DNA of 64,000 nt from Peteryoungia ipomoeae (GCF_004912165.1 NZ_STGV01000001.1:930001-994000), one strand, 5' to 3'. Positions 1-8,959 are shown, counted from the first letter of the stretch. A program made the numbers and translations. Notes: generated by a model not told the origin, from the sequence alone.

Positions 1-125
1 TCGGTTTGGGCGGAAATGGACCATTCTCTCAGCGCTGCCACCAAACAATGAAGATGGTATTCAACGAGAATTAATACCTCCTCCCCTAGGTTTGCATGTG
101 ACCGTGAGGAGACCGGCCCGAAACC

Positions 126-1502
126 ATGAACCACATTGCCACAGCCGAAATTCCGAAACGGATTATACGGAGCGCCAAGCGTGGCGCTGCCCGTAAAACC
201 GTTGTCGATCCGGATGCGCCTAAGATCAAGACAACCAATATCCTGCTGATCGAAGACTCGATGGCGGTGGCCAATCTTATTGTCACGAAGCTCCAGGAAG
301 TTTGCACCGCCAAGGTCATCCATTGCTCAAGCCTGGCGGATGCACGTCGCGTTTTCAACACCGAGCACTTCGCATTCGCGATTACGGGTCTCGACCTCCC
401 TGACGGTAAGGGCGAGGAAATCCTTGCAGCCCTTGATGAGGCGGAGATCGCCGCACTCGTTTACACCGCCAAGCATGACGACGAAGCGCAACATCGCTAC
501 GGCGAGCTGCAGCTTCTCGACTATTGCGTCAAGGACGAAACCGGCTCCTTGAACAGACTGATCCAGACGGCTGTGCGTGTGCTCGGCAATGCCGACATCA
601 AGGTGCTTGTCGTCGATGACCAGCGCAGCGCCCGCGAAAGCCTGGTCGACGTGCTGTCGCGGCACAATTTCGATGTCCTGGAAGCTCGCTCGGGTGCCGA
701 AGCCCTGACGATGCTCGGGGTTCAGAAAGATGTCGAGCTGCTGATCACCGACTACAACATGCCGGATATGGACGGCTATGAACTCGTCCAGCGGATCCGT
801 GCAAGTTCTGCCTATACGCAGCTCAGGATCATTGGCGTGACCGCCTCGGCCGATCGCCGCCTGAGCTCGCTTTTTCTGAAGGCTGGCGCCAACGATTTCA
901 TGTATCGGCCGCTGATGCCGGAGGAATTTCAGTGCCGGATCGACAGCAATGTCGACACCATCAAGCAGATCAAGCGTTTGCGCTATCATGCCGAGCGTGA
1001 TCAGCTGACCAATTTGCCGAACAGGCGATATTTCTTCGAAGTGGTCGCCCGCCTGATGCGGGAAGATCAGGCGCAGGGCATGCAGAGTGCCGTGGCGCTG
1101 CTCGATATCGACTTCTTCAAGAAGGTCAACGATACCTACGGCCACGAAGCCGGTGACGACACACTGAGAGCCATTGCTGCTTGTCTGCAAAAGACGGTGG
1201 CGCGCACACCACATATGGCCGCGCGGCTTGGTGGCGAGGAATTCGCAGTCTATCTGCGCGGGCTGCACGAACACAGCGCGCATGACTTCTGCGAGCAGAT
1301 CCGCAAGGCGATCGAGAAGGTCAAGATCGAATTGCGCAACGGCACGGTGATCTCCGTGACAACCTCGATCGGACTTGCCGACATCCAGACCAATGAGCCT
1401 GTCGACAACCAGCTGCACGCTGCAGACCAGCTGCTTTACATGGCCAAGGCCAATGGCCGGAACCGGGTCTTCTCCGAAATCTCGCTGATGGGCGGATTGT
1501 AA
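126..1502 (+). CDS. PleD-like diguanylate cyclase with two receiver domains
   Basis: A 458-residue cytoplasmic response regulator that should make cyclic di-GMP from two GTP. Domains in order: a basic N-terminal tail (1-36), a first receiver (about 38-150), a second receiver (about 158-275), and a GGDEF domain (about 290-450). The GGDEF domain carries an intact GGEEF active-site signature at 369-373 and a metal-binding DID at 327-329. The second receiver keeps the acidic pair D164/D165 and phospho-acceptor D209, but its usual Lys is Arg261. The first receiver has the acidic pair E43/D44, but Gly88 stands where the phospho-acceptor Asp belongs, so it is probably a dimerisation or adaptor module. 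The RxxD inhibitory site upstream of GGEEF reads RTPH (360-363), so product feedback through it is unlikely. The domain order is that of PleD, but these changes argue against naming it pleD. A purine-rich GTGAGGAG lies upstream of the ATG. Confidence 0.9.
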   Translation: MNHIATAEIPKRIIRSAKRGAARKTVVDPDAPKIKTTNILLIEDSMAVANLIVTKLQEVCTAKVIHCSSLADARRVFNTEHFAFAITGLDLPDGKGEEILAALDEAEIAALVYTAKHDDEAQHRYGELQLLDYCVKDETGSLNRLIQTAVRVLGNADIKVLVVDDQRSARESLVDVLSRHNFDVLEARSGAEALTMLGVQKDVELLITDYNMPDMDGYELVQRIRASSAYTQLRIIGVTASADRRLSSLFLKAGANDFMYRPLMPEEFQCRIDSNVDTIKQIKRLRYHAERDQLTNLPNRRYFFEVVARLMREDQAQGMQSAVALLDIDFFKKVNDTYGHEAGDDTLRAIAACLQKTVARTPHMAARLGGEEFAVYLRGLHEHSAHDFCEQIRKAIEKVKIELRNGTVISVTTSIGLADIQTNEPVDNQLHAADQLLYMAKANGRNRVFSEISLMGGL

Positions 1503-1554
1503 CGCCATGACGCGCCGCGCATCCCACCGGATGCCGGCTGGCGCAAGTCCCGCC

Positions 1555-2430
1555 TCAATGCGGGATGTAGATCTTTTCCCTGATGTGCTTCAGTGACGCA
1601 ACGATGGTGAAGGTCATGATCACCAGCAGCGTCCAGGAACTCCACTTGCCCAGATGCACCGTCGACCAGGCACCGATCTGGTTTGGATAGTGCCAAATGG
1701 CAAAGAAGGTGGAGATGTTTTCCGCCAGCCAGATGAAAAAGCCGATCAGAATGAAGGCCAGGATTAGCGGCATGCGGCGGTCGCGATCGAAGGGGCGGAA
1801 GATCACCGTGGCACGGGCATAGAGGCCAATCGCAAGCGCTGCGATATACCAGCGATAATCACCGATATAGTGATGCGTGAAGAAGTTGCCATAGATCGCG
1901 AGCGCCACCAGAATTGCCATCCAATAGGGCGGATGGTGCCGGATCCGCACATGCAGGAGCCGCCAGGCCTGAATGATGTAGCTGCCGACGGCGGCATACA
2001 TGAAGCCGGAAAAGAGTGGAACGCCAAGCACCTTGGTATAGGCGAAATCCGGATAGGACCAGGACTGGATGGTGCCTGAGGTCTTGAAGACTTCCAGCGC
2101 AAAGCCGACGACATGGAACAGGCAGATTGCCTTCAGCTCATCCATGGTTTCAAGCTTCGACCAGACCATGAAGATCTGGATGCCCAGCGCAATGACGAGC
2201 AACAGATCGTAACGCGGGATACCGAACAGGCCGTCGCGCGGAGTGACGAAGATCGAGACGAAAAACAGGCCGGCAAACAGGCAGGCACGGGCCTCCTTGA
2301 TGCCGAAGAGCAGGAACTCGACGACAAAGCGACGAAAGCCGGCAAGTGCCGGTGCCGGAGGCGGATCGATGAGCAGCCTGTCGATCTCTTCGAGGCTCCT
2401 CGGCATTGGCCCTGAGAGCAGTGCAGTCAT
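1555..2430 (-). CDS. DUF817 family integral membrane protein
   Basis: A polytopic inner-membrane protein with about eight hydrophobic segments spread through 291 residues. It resembles the DUF817 family, whose function is not established. Aromatic- and His-rich stretches (FFTHHYIGDYRWY, FAIWHYPNQIGAW) sit between the membrane helices. The start is uncertain: in-frame ATGs exist at 2430, 2445 and 2493. I chose 2430 because a GGGGAC stretch precedes it at ribosome-binding distance, while the longer N-terminus looks non-conserved. It is divergent from the DUF2809 gene starting at 2511, so both promoters must lie in the short region around 2431-2510. Confidence 0.8.
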   Translation of the reverse strand: MTALLSGPMPRSLEEIDRLLIDPPPAPALAGFRRFVVEFLLFGIKEARACLFAGLFFVSIFVTPRDGLFGIPRYDLLLVIALGIQIFMVWSKLETMDELKAICLFHVVGFALEVFKTSGTIQSWSYPDFAYTKVLGVPLFSGFMYAAVGSYIIQAWRLLHVRIRHHPPYWMAILVALAIYGNFFTHHYIGDYRWYIAALAIGLYARATVIFRPFDRDRRMPLILAFILIGFFIWLAENISTFFAIWHYPNQIGAWSTVHLGKWSSWTLLVIMTFTIVASLKHIREKIYIPH

Positions 2431-2510
2431 CCCTAAGGTCCCCATCACTTTGCGAAATCGTCCCTCGCAGATACAGAGAGACAAAGGGTACAATCAAGGC
2501 AAGTGACGGT

Positions 2511-2915
2511 ATGCAATCGATGAAATGGGAGAACCGCTCAGAACGGCTGTGGAAACTCGGCTGGGCGCTGGTAGCGATCGTGGCCGGCGTGACACTCAGA
2601 CTGACCGGCTATGAGGCGGGCCTTCCCTATGCGCTCGTCAAATATGGCGGCTCGGCTCTCTGGGGGGCGATGGTCTATCTGCTGATCGCAGCCGCCCTGC
2701 CAGGCCGCTTGCCCCTGCATCTTACCGTTGCCGCCACCATCGCGATCCTGGCCGAACTCTTCCGTCTCTATCACACACCCTGGCTGGATGAATTCCGGCT
2801 GACCCTTGCCGGTGCTCTGTTGTTTGGTCGGATTTTTTCGCTCTGGAATATCGTGGCCTATCTCGCCGGCATCGGCATTGCCGCCCTGCTCGACCGAAAA
2901 CTTGCAGGCAGGTGA
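2511..2915 (+). CDS. DUF2809 family membrane protein
   Basis: A 134-residue protein with four predicted membrane segments and a charged N-terminus (MQSMKWENRSERLW). The order of segments and the central LAELFRLYHTPWLDEFR stretch fit DUF2809, a small membrane family of unknown role. The ATG at 2511 follows an AAGG stretch about 12 bases upstream; a second ATG at 2520 is possible. It is divergent from the DUF817 gene, and no partner function can be read from the context. Confidence 0.75.
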   Translation: MQSMKWENRSERLWKLGWALVAIVAGVTLRLTGYEAGLPYALVKYGGSALWGAMVYLLIAAALPGRLPLHLTVAATIAILAELFRLYHTPWLDEFRLTLAGALLFGRIFSLWNIVAYLAGIGIAALLDRKLAGR

Positions 2916-2933
2916 AGAAAATTTCCAACCGCG

Positions 2934-2960
2934 TGTCGAATCCGAATGCCCTTGTTCGTT
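2934..2960 (+). promoter_or_regulatory. Candidate ECF42-type promoter upstream of the DGPF gene
   Basis: TGTCGA at 2934-2939, 17 bases, then CGTT at 2957-2960. The ECF42 sigma group is reported to recognise TGTCGA at -35 and CGA/CGT followed by C at -10, upstream of DGPF-protein genes. Here the -35 is exact and the -10 matches three of four positions. The site is 49 bases from the DGPF start codon, and the ECF42-like sigma gene is immediately downstream, so autoregulation is the natural inference. No transcript evidence is available here. Confidence 0.6.
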
Positions 2961-3008
2961 GTTGCCATAGGATGGACAATTCATCCGGCAACCCTGAGGA
3001 GAGACGCA

Positions 3009-3446
3009 ATGCGTGTAGCGGTATTGGTAAAGGCAACGAAAGACAGCGAAGAGGGCATCATGCCTTCTGCCGAGTTGATGGAGGCCATGGGGAAATTCAA
3101 CGAGGAACTGGTTGCCGCCGGCATCATGCTGTCGGGCACGGGCTTGAAGCCGTCCAAGGCCGGCAAGCGGGTCGCCTTTGATGGCCCTGACAGGCGGGTG
3201 ATCGACGGGCCGTTCGCGGAGACCCGGGAACTGGTGGCAGGCTTCTGGATCTGGGAAGTCAAGGACATGGACGAGGCGCTCGCCTGGGTGAAGCGCTGCC
3301 CCAACCCGATGCCGGGCCCCAGTGAGATCGAGATCCGGCCCTATTACGAGATGGAGGATTTCGCCGAGGTTGAATCCCCGGAAGGTCACGCAAGCCATCA
3401 GCGCGCAGCAGAAGCGCTCGCACGGCGGGAAAACGGCGCGGCCTGA
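3009..3446 (+). CDS. YCII-related DGPF-domain protein
   Basis: A 145-residue soluble protein of the YCII/DGPF family. The family signature is visible as VIDGPFAETRELVAGFWI (about 65-82) in a ferredoxin-like alpha-beta fold. The catalytic activity of DGPF proteins is not settled. They are the characteristic genomic partners and presumed targets of ECF42 sigma factors. The ATG at 3009 is preceded by GAGGAGAGACGCA. The sigma gene begins 48 bases after its stop. The C-terminal tail after about residue 115 is charged and looks lineage-specific. Confidence 0.88.
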   Translation: MRVAVLVKATKDSEEGIMPSAELMEAMGKFNEELVAAGIMLSGTGLKPSKAGKRVAFDGPDRRVIDGPFAETRELVAGFWIWEVKDMDEALAWVKRCPNPMPGPSEIEIRPYYEMEDFAEVESPEGHASHQRAAEALARRENGAA

Positions 3447-3494
3447 TGCGAGGTCAGTCGCTTGGGCGGCGCTTTGGAGAAGGGCTGAGCCTGC

Positions 3495-4880
3495 GTGGAA
3501 ACGGTTGACCGTCCGGACCGTGTGTCCATACTCCGCTTCATGTCACGGGAACATGATGCCCCTCCTTCCGCGTCAGGGCTAGACCTTGGCGCGGCATCTG
3601 CGGCCCAAGAGATTGAAGCGATTTATCGCATCGAGCGGGTCCGGCTGATTGCCGGGCTCGCCCGTCATGTAGGCGATCTCAGCCTCGCTGAAGACCTTGC
3701 CCAGGAAGCGCTGGTCTCAGCCCTCGCAGTCTGGCCTCACCGCGGCATTCCGCCCGCTCCCGGCGCCTGGCTGATGACGACGGCAAAACGCCGTGCCGTC
3801 GATCTCTGGCGGCGGCGTCAGATGATGGCACGGCACGAGGCCGCGCTGGCGCATGATATCGAGACCGGTCGTGCCGACGATCATGCAGGCGTCGAGGCTG
3901 CCCTCGATGACGAGATCGGCGACGAGCGGCTGTCGCTGATCTTCGCCGCCTGCCATCCCCTTCTCTCCCGCGACCAGCGCACGGCGCTGACGCTGAAGGT
4001 GATCGGCGGGTTGACGACGGAGGAAATAGCCCGCGCATTTCTGACCCAGGAATCGACGGTGGCGCAGCGCATCGTCAGGGCGAAGAAGATCCTGCGCGAA
4101 GGCGAAGTCAGCTTCGAGGTGCCGCGTGCACACGAGCGGGCCGCCCGCCTCGCCTCGGTGCTGGAGGTGATCTACCTGACCTTCAACGAAGGTTATGCGG
4201 CAAGCCGTGGCGAAGACCTGATCCGGACCACGCTTTGCGAGGAGGCCATGCGGCTCGGCCGCATTCTGGTGGGCCTTGCGCCGGAAGAGCCGGAAGCGCA
4301 TGCGCTGCTTGCGCTGATGGAGCTGCAGGCCTCGCGCTTCAAGGCAAGGCTGGCAGCCGATGGCCGCGCATTGACACTGGAGACACAGGACCGCCGGTTT
4401 TGGGACCGGCTGCTGATCCAGCGTGGGCTAGAAGGTCTGGCGACTGTGACGCGACTTGGCGGCGAAAACGGGATCTACGCACTCCAGGCGGCGCTTGCAG
4501 CCGTGCATGCACGCGCGGCGACGTTTGAGGATACGGACTGGGGTCGAAGTGCCGATCTGTATGACCGGCTGCTGGAACGCATCCCCTCGCCCGTGGTGGC
4601 ACTGAACCGGGCGGTCGCCCATGCCATGGCGTTTGGGCCTGAGGTCGGACTGACGCTGCTGGCGGAGATCGAGGCGGAGCCATCGCTGGCAGGATATGGG
4701 CCGCTGCATGCGGCCAAGGGCGATTCCCTGATGCGGCTGGGACGGATGGAAGAGGCGCGGGCGGCGTTCGAGAGGGCGGCTGCGTTCAGCGGGAATGCGA
4801 TGGAACGGGCGTTTCTGATGGGGCGTGTTGCGGAGTGCGACGCTGACCTTGGTGTTATCGAACCTGGCCACCAACGTTGA
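3495..4880 (+). CDS. ECF42-type RNA polymerase sigma factor with C-terminal TPR-like extension
   Basis: A 461-residue sigma factor, far longer than a minimal ECF (about 180-200). Region 2 spans about 42-110 (RLIAGLARHVGDLSLAEDLA, then AWLMTTAKRRAVDLWRRR). Region 4 spans about 140-200 (DQRTALTLKVIGGLTTEEIA, then STVAQRIVRAKKILR). A long helical extension follows to the end. It contains the ECF42-group stretch VIYLTFNEGYAASRGEDLIR and TPR-like helices. In studied ECF42 members this extension is needed for activity and no anti-sigma factor is present; none is seen here either. I use the GTG at 3495, behind GGAGAAGG, but an ATG at 3540 is an alternative. Its probable target is the DGPF gene just upstream. 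Confidence 0.88.
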   Translation: METVDRPDRVSILRFMSREHDAPPSASGLDLGAASAAQEIEAIYRIERVRLIAGLARHVGDLSLAEDLAQEALVSALAVWPHRGIPPAPGAWLMTTAKRRAVDLWRRRQMMARHEAALAHDIETGRADDHAGVEAALDDEIGDERLSLIFAACHPLLSRDQRTALTLKVIGGLTTEEIARAFLTQESTVAQRIVRAKKILREGEVSFEVPRAHERAARLASVLEVIYLTFNEGYAASRGEDLIRTTLCEEAMRLGRILVGLAPEEPEAHALLALMELQASRFKARLAADGRALTLETQDRRFWDRLLIQRGLEGLATVTRLGGENGIYALQAALAAVHARAATFEDTDWGRSADLYDRLLERIPSPVVALNRAVAHAMAFGPEVGLTLLAEIEAEPSLAGYGPLHAAKGDSLMRLGRMEEARAAFERAAAFSGNAMERAFLMGRVAECDADLGVIEPGHQR

Positions 4881-5077
4881 CAAGGCCGATTGGAAAGAAG
4901 CCACCGCTTCGGTACAGATGCTCAGCTCCTTACCGCTCCGTGGGCCGCGACTGGAAAGGCGACGTTGCTAGCCTGCGCCATCAGTCTCAAGGCGTGTGAG
5001 CGGCGCGGCCTCTCTGTTCAATCATTGCGCAGCTGACCACATCGCGCCATAGTTGCGCCACGTAAGGGCGGGTTGCG

Positions 5078-5458
5078 ATGCTACGAAAAAAATATGATGT
5101 GCAAGTGTCGCGAGAACTCGCAGCGATGCAGATCGTGCTTCCCTTGGCCGGATTGGCCCTGCTCATGGCCATTCTTGGTTTGTATCATTGGCGGCTCCAG
5201 CATTTTGAGCGGTCAGTTGCGACTATAGACGCCGTCTGGGACACAGAGGTGAACCGGCGCGGAACGACAATTATCACCATGGACCAGCTATCATTTTCAA
5301 GGACTGCGCCAAGCGGGGAGCTCATAACCTGCAGCCATCAGTTTGAGATCGGCACACCACTGGACGGTTTCAAGGTCGGCGATCAGATCACGATTGTTCC
5401 GGCGACTGGAACCTGCCAGCGGGCCGACATCATTGGTCGTATCACTCCCCTGAGATAG
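5078..5458 (+). CDS. Small membrane-anchored protein, DUF3592-like
   Basis: A 126-residue protein with one strong hydrophobic segment (about 17-36, MQIVLPLAGLALLMAILGLY) followed by a beta-rich soluble domain. The pattern of a single membrane segment, then an ATIDAVW strand, then a short barrel-like domain with VGDQITI resembles DUF3592 proteins, but I am not certain of family membership. Two Cys (in ITCSH and GTCQR) could pair. The ATG at 5078 has AAGGGCGGG upstream. It converges on rplQ and shares the hairpin at 5532-5565. Confidence 0.6.
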   Translation: MLRKKYDVQVSRELAAMQIVLPLAGLALLMAILGLYHWRLQHFERSVATIDAVWDTEVNRRGTTIITMDQLSFSRTAPSGELITCSHQFEIGTPLDGFKVGDQITIVPATGTCQRADIIGRITPLR

Positions 5459-5531
5459 CCTGTCATTGGAGGTCTGACCGCCGCCATTGACCGACGCTTC
5501 CCTGAGCTCAATCAGTGGCTGCCGAAAACGC

Positions 5532-5565
5532 AAAAAAGCCGGGTGATCGCTCACCCGGCTTTTTT
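5532..5565 (-). terminator. Bidirectional intrinsic terminator after rplQ
   Basis: A perfect stem AAAAAAGCCGGGTGA / TCACCCGGCTTTTTT with a four-base loop. The A/T tracts make it usable in both directions: it ends the alpha operon after rplQ and can also stop reading from the convergent gene at 5078-5458. Confidence 0.93.
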
Positions 5566-5589
5566 GATCCTTCCCTTACGGGAGGTAAC

Positions 5590-6012
5590 TTACGCTGCTT
5601 CAGCTTCCACTTCAGCGGCGACGCGGGCCTTGTCGGCTGCGCCCTTGGCATCGACGTCGCGCTCGACGAATTCGATGACAGCCATGGCAGCGTTGTCGCC
5701 CTGGCGGTAACCGGCCTTCATGATGCGCAGGTAGCCGCCGTTGCGGGTGGCGTAGCGCGTTGCGATGGCGTCGAACAGCTTGGCGACGACGGCAACGTCA
5801 CGGATCTGCGAGATCGCCTGGCGGCGAGCATGCAGGTCGCCGCGCTTGCCGAGCGTGACCAGCTTTTCAACGATCGGGCGAATTTCCTTCGCCTTCGGCA
5901 GGGTGGTGACGATCTGCTCATGCAGGATGAGGGAAGCCGCCATGTTGGCGAACATCGCCTTACGGTGGCTGGCGGTACGGTTCAGCTTGCGGCCGGCTTT
6001 CTGGTGGCGCAT
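5590..6012 (-). CDS. rplQ: 50S ribosomal protein L17
   Basis: Last gene of the alpha operon. L17 binds 23S rRNA on the solvent side near the peptide exit. The N-terminus has the family pattern [12 protein letters not shown] followed by [10 protein letters not shown]. At 140 residues it is somewhat longer than the enterobacterial protein because of an acidic-alanine C-terminal tail (EVEAEAA) typical of rhizobial forms. It lies 117 bases downstream of rpoA and is followed directly by the terminator at 5532-5565. Confidence 0.97.
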   Translation of the reverse strand: MRHQKAGRKLNRTASHRKAMFANMAASLILHEQIVTTLPKAKEIRPIVEKLVTLGKRGDLHARRQAISQIRDVAVVAKLFDAIATRYATRNGGYLRIMKAGYRQGDNAAMAVIEFVERDVDAKGAADKARVAAEVEAEAA

Positions 6013-6129
6013 TGCTATTCTCCTTTAAGTGCAGGCTCTGTCCCAGAGGCTGCCGTTTCCTGACACATACGGGCATTCACCCGCAGTTTGACGGGGAAAG
6101 GCAGGCTTAAGACGCTGCCTTCACTGTTA

Positions 6130-7140
6130 TTAATACTGGTCTTCGTAACGCTTCGCGAGATCTTCGATGTTCTCAGGCGGCCATGCCGGTACTTCCATAC
6201 CGAGGTGCAGGCCCATGGAAGCGAGAACTTCCTTGATTTCGTTCAGCGACTTGCGACCGAAGTTCGGCGTGCGCAGCATTTCTGCTTCGGTCTTCTGGAT
6301 CAGATCGCCGATGTACACGATGTTGTCGTTCTTCAGGCAGTTTGCCGAGCGGACAGACAATTCGAGTTCGTCGACCTTCTTCAGGAGGGCCGGGTTGAAG
6401 GCGAGTTCGGTAACCGACTCTTCTTCGACTTCCTTCTGCGGCTCGTCGAAATTGACGAAGACGCCGAGCTGGTCCTGCAGGATGCGAGCGGCGAATGCGA
6501 CTGCATCTTCACCGGTGACGGAGCCATCGGTTTCGATGGTCATCAGCAGCTTGTCGTAGTCAAGAACCTGACCTTCGCGGGTGTTCTCAACCTTGTAAGA
6601 CACCTTCTTGACCGGCGAGTAGAGGCTGTCGACCGGGATGAGACCGATCGGAGCATCTTCTGCGCGGTTGCGCTCGGCAGGCACGTAACCCTTGCCATTG
6701 TTGACCGTGAACTCCATGCGGATCTCGGCGCCCTCGTCGAGCGTGCAGATCACGTGGTTGGGGTTCAGGATCTCGATGTCGCCAACCGTCTGGATGTCAC
6801 CGGCGGTAACAACGCCCGGACCCTGCTTGCGGACGACCATGCGCTTGGCATCGTCGCCGTCCATCTTGATGGCGATTTCCTTGATGTTCAGGACGATGTC
6901 GGTGACATCTTCGCGAACGCCAGGGATCGACGAGAACTCGTGCAGAACGCCGTCGATCTGGACAGCCGTAACGGCTGCACCACGAAGCGACGACAGAAGG
7001 ACGCGACGCAGAGCGTTGCCGAGCGTCAGGCCGAAGCCACGCTCGAGCGGCTCGGCGACGAGCGTCGCCTTCGTGCGGCCGGAGGAGGAAAACTCCACCT
7101 TGTTCGGCTTGATCAGTTCCTGCCAATTCTTCTGAATCAT
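6130..7140 (-). CDS. rpoA: DNA-directed RNA polymerase subunit alpha
   Basis: The 336-residue alpha subunit, which dimerises to nucleate RNA polymerase assembly. The N-terminal dimerisation domain (about 1-235) carries [20 protein letters not shown] linker with [12 protein letters not shown] leads to the C-terminal domain (about 253-336), which binds UP elements and activators. That domain contains [16 protein letters not shown] and [16 protein letters not shown], which hold the DNA-contacting Arg and the second helix-hairpin. Length is standard for alphaproteobacteria. It follows rpsK by 100 bases. Confidence 0.99.
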   Translation of the reverse strand: MIQKNWQELIKPNKVEFSSSGRTKATLVAEPLERGFGLTLGNALRRVLLSSLRGAAVTAVQIDGVLHEFSSIPGVREDVTDIVLNIKEIAIKMDGDDAKRMVVRKQGPGVVTAGDIQTVGDIEILNPNHVICTLDEGAEIRMEFTVNNGKGYVPAERNRAEDAPIGLIPVDSLYSPVKKVSYKVENTREGQVLDYDKLLMTIETDGSVTGEDAVAFAARILQDQLGVFVNFDEPQKEVEEESVTELAFNPALLKKVDELELSVRSANCLKNDNIVYIGDLIQKTEAEMLRTPNFGRKSLNEIKEVLASMGLHLGMEVPAWPPENIEDLAKRYEDQY

Positions 7141-7240
7141 GATTTTACCTTCCGCCCGCCGTCACCATTCAATCGTGACGGCCGAATGTGAGAAGCACCG
7201 GGAAGAGGCATCCACCTCCAACCGGCAAAACGAAGAATGA

Positions 7241-7630
7241 TTAGACGCGACGCTTCTTGCGCGGACGGCAGCCATTGTGCGGGATCGGGGTCACATCGCG
7301 GATCGACGTGATCATGAAACCGGCAGCCTGCAGGGCGCGCAGAGCCGATTCACGACCCGAACCCGGACCGCAAACTTCGACTTCCAGCGTCTTCATGCCG
7401 TGTTCCTGAGCCTTCTTGGCGCAGTCTTCAGCAGCGATCTGGGCTGCGAACGGGGTCGACTTGCGCGAACCCTTGAAGCCCTTGGCACCAGCAGACGACC
7501 AGGCAATCGCGTTGCCCTGTGCGTCGGTGATGGTGATCATCGTGTTGTTGAAGGTCGAGTTAACGTGGGCAACGCCCGTGGAGATATTCTTGCGTTCGCG
7601 ACGGCGGACGCGTGCGGCTTCCTTGGCCAT
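7241..7630 (-). CDS. rpsK: 30S ribosomal protein S11
   Basis: A 129-residue protein of the 30S platform that contacts the mRNA exit region near the Shine-Dalgarno helix. Signature stretches are [17 protein letters not shown] and the basic C-terminus [13 protein letters not shown]. The reading frame stays open further upstream, but the ATG at 7630 gives the family N-terminus [15 protein letters not shown] and sits behind AAAGGAAGACC. The upstream gap to rpsM holds an unusual heptamer repeat. Confidence 0.98.
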   Translation of the reverse strand: MAKEAARVRRRERKNISTGVAHVNSTFNNTMITITDAQGNAIAWSSAGAKGFKGSRKSTPFAAQIAAEDCAKKAQEHGMKTLEVEVCGPGSGRESALRALQAAGFMITSIRDVTPIPHNGCRPRKKRRV

Positions 7631-7685
7631 GGTCTTCCTTTCAGTTGATCTAAACACCGCCGTAATTCCAGCGGCTACACCAGCA

Positions 7686-7754
7686 GCGAATAGTCTAAAG
7701 CGAATAGCGAATAGAGGCCTCACCCCTATTCGCTATTCGCCAATCGCTATTCGC
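7686..7754 (-). repeat. Palindromic heptamer repeat (CGAATAG / CTATTCG) between rpsM and rpsK
   Basis: Units of GCGAATA/TATTCGC occur at 7686-7693, twice in tandem at 7700-7714, twice inverted at 7726-7740, and again at 7744-7754. The arms 7700-7714 and 7726-7740 are exact 15-base reverse complements separated by 11 bases, so the transcript can fold into a strong hairpin. No U-tract follows, so it is not a classical terminator. It could be a processing or stability element, or a dispersed rhizobial intergenic repeat. Confidence 0.8.
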
Positions 7755-7758
7755 TGAA

Positions 7759-8127
7759 TTACTTCTTCTTACCAGCGATCGCCTTCGCCGGACCCTTGCG
7801 GGTGCGGGCGTTGGTGTGCGTGCGCTGACCGCGAACCGGCAGACCACGACGGTGGCGCAGGCCACGGTAGCAGCCGAGGTCCATCAGACGCTTGATGTTC
7901 ATCGCGGTGTCGCGACGCAGGTCGCCTTCAACCTGGTAATCGCGGTCGATGGTTTCGCGGATGGACAGGATTTCAGCGTCGGTCAGCTGGTGAACGCGCT
8001 TGTCAGCCGGCAGGCCGACCTTTTCCATGATTTCCTGTGCGAACTTAGGTCCGATCCCGTGAATGTAGGTCAGCGCGATGATTACGCGCTTCGCAGTCGG
8101 GATGTTGACGCCAGCGATACGTGCCAC
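7759..8127 (-). CDS. rpsM: 30S ribosomal protein S13
   Basis: A 122-residue protein of the 30S head. It makes the bridge to 5S rRNA/L5, and its basic tail reaches the P-site tRNA. The family body is [20 protein letters not shown] and [19 protein letters not shown]. The frame is open upstream, but the correct start is GTG at 8127, giving [10 protein letters not shown], with AAGGAG seven bases before it. It is separated from adk by 247 bases with no gene. Confidence 0.97.
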   Translation of the reverse strand: MARIAGVNIPTAKRVIIALTYIHGIGPKFAQEIMEKVGLPADKRVHQLTDAEILSIRETIDRDYQVEGDLRRDTAMNIKRLMDLGCYRGLRHRRGLPVRGQRTHTNARTRKGPAKAIAGKKK

Positions 8128-8374
8128 GCCTATTCTCCTTGCTTCCAGTTGCCATCCGGCAAGTGGTGTCTCGTTACACGGCCCAACGGGACCGCAATTA
8201 CAATTCGGGTTCTCAACAAGCCAAAACGATCGAACCCGGTCTTCCATCGCTTAGGAAGAACGCGCCGATCGCAGTCATGTCGCGAGTTGGCGCGGTCTTT
8301 AGCGGAATCGGTCAGCAAAAGCAACCGGCCCCACGAAGATTCTTGGAAACGCGCCCTTTTCAGACGCGCTTGTA

Positions 8375-8959
8375 TCAGGCCTTTTCCAGCACCTTGGCGA
8401 TCTCCGCGGTCACCGCGTCCATCTCCGCCATGCCGTCGAGAACGACGAGCTGACCTTCGCCCTGATAGTATTCCGACAGGGGCGCCGTCTTTTCGCGGTA
8501 CTCGGTCAGACGCTTGCGGAAGGCTTCCGGGTTGTCGTCGGAGCGAACGGTGCCACCGGCAGCAATCGTATCGGCGACGCGCTGCTCGATTCGGCGAATC
8601 AGCGCTTCCTCATCAACCTTGAGTTCGATGACCGCATCAAGCTCAAGGCCACCGGCCTTCATGTTCTCGGCCAGAGCCTTGGCCTGCGGAACAGTGCGCG
8701 GATAGCCATCGAGAATGAAACCCTTGGCGCAATCGGCTTCCTGAACGCGTTCAGCCACGATCTGGTTGACGATGTCGTCAGATACGAGACCACCCGCATC
8801 CATCACAGCCTTGGCGCGCTTGCCGATATCGGTCTGGGCAGCGACGGCGGCCCGCAACATGTCGCCTGTCGACAGCTGCGGAATGCCGTACTTGTCCGTC
8901 AGACGCTTGGCCTGGGTGCCCTTCCCCGCTCCCGGCGGCCCCAAAAATATGATTCTCAT
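8375..8959 (-). CDS. adk: Adenylate kinase (short form)
   Basis: Interconverts ATP + AMP with 2 ADP in the cytoplasm. The P-loop GPPGAGKGT is at 7-15, the AMP-binding STGDMLR follows at about 31-37, and the DGYPRT motif is in the centre. At 194 residues it is the short type: the LID between QRVADTI and RKRLTEYR is only a small loop without the four-Cys zinc site of long forms. Its ATG overlaps the secY stop by four bases (ATGA), which suggests translational coupling; adk next to secY is the usual spc/alpha arrangement. Confidence 0.98.
   Translation of the reverse strand: MRIIFLGPPGAGKGTQAKRLTDKYGIPQLSTGDMLRAAVAAQTDIGKRAKAVMDAGGLVSDDIVNQIVAERVQEADCAKGFILDGYPRTVPQAKALAENMKAGGLELDAVIELKVDEEALIRRIEQRVADTIAAGGTVRSDDNPEAFRKRLTEYREKTAPLSEYYQGEGQLVVLDGMAEMDAVTAEIAKVLEKA

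Noticed and set aside
6088..7191. Plus-strand open frame of 367 codons
   Set aside because: Antisense to rpoA; no ribosome-binding site or family match.
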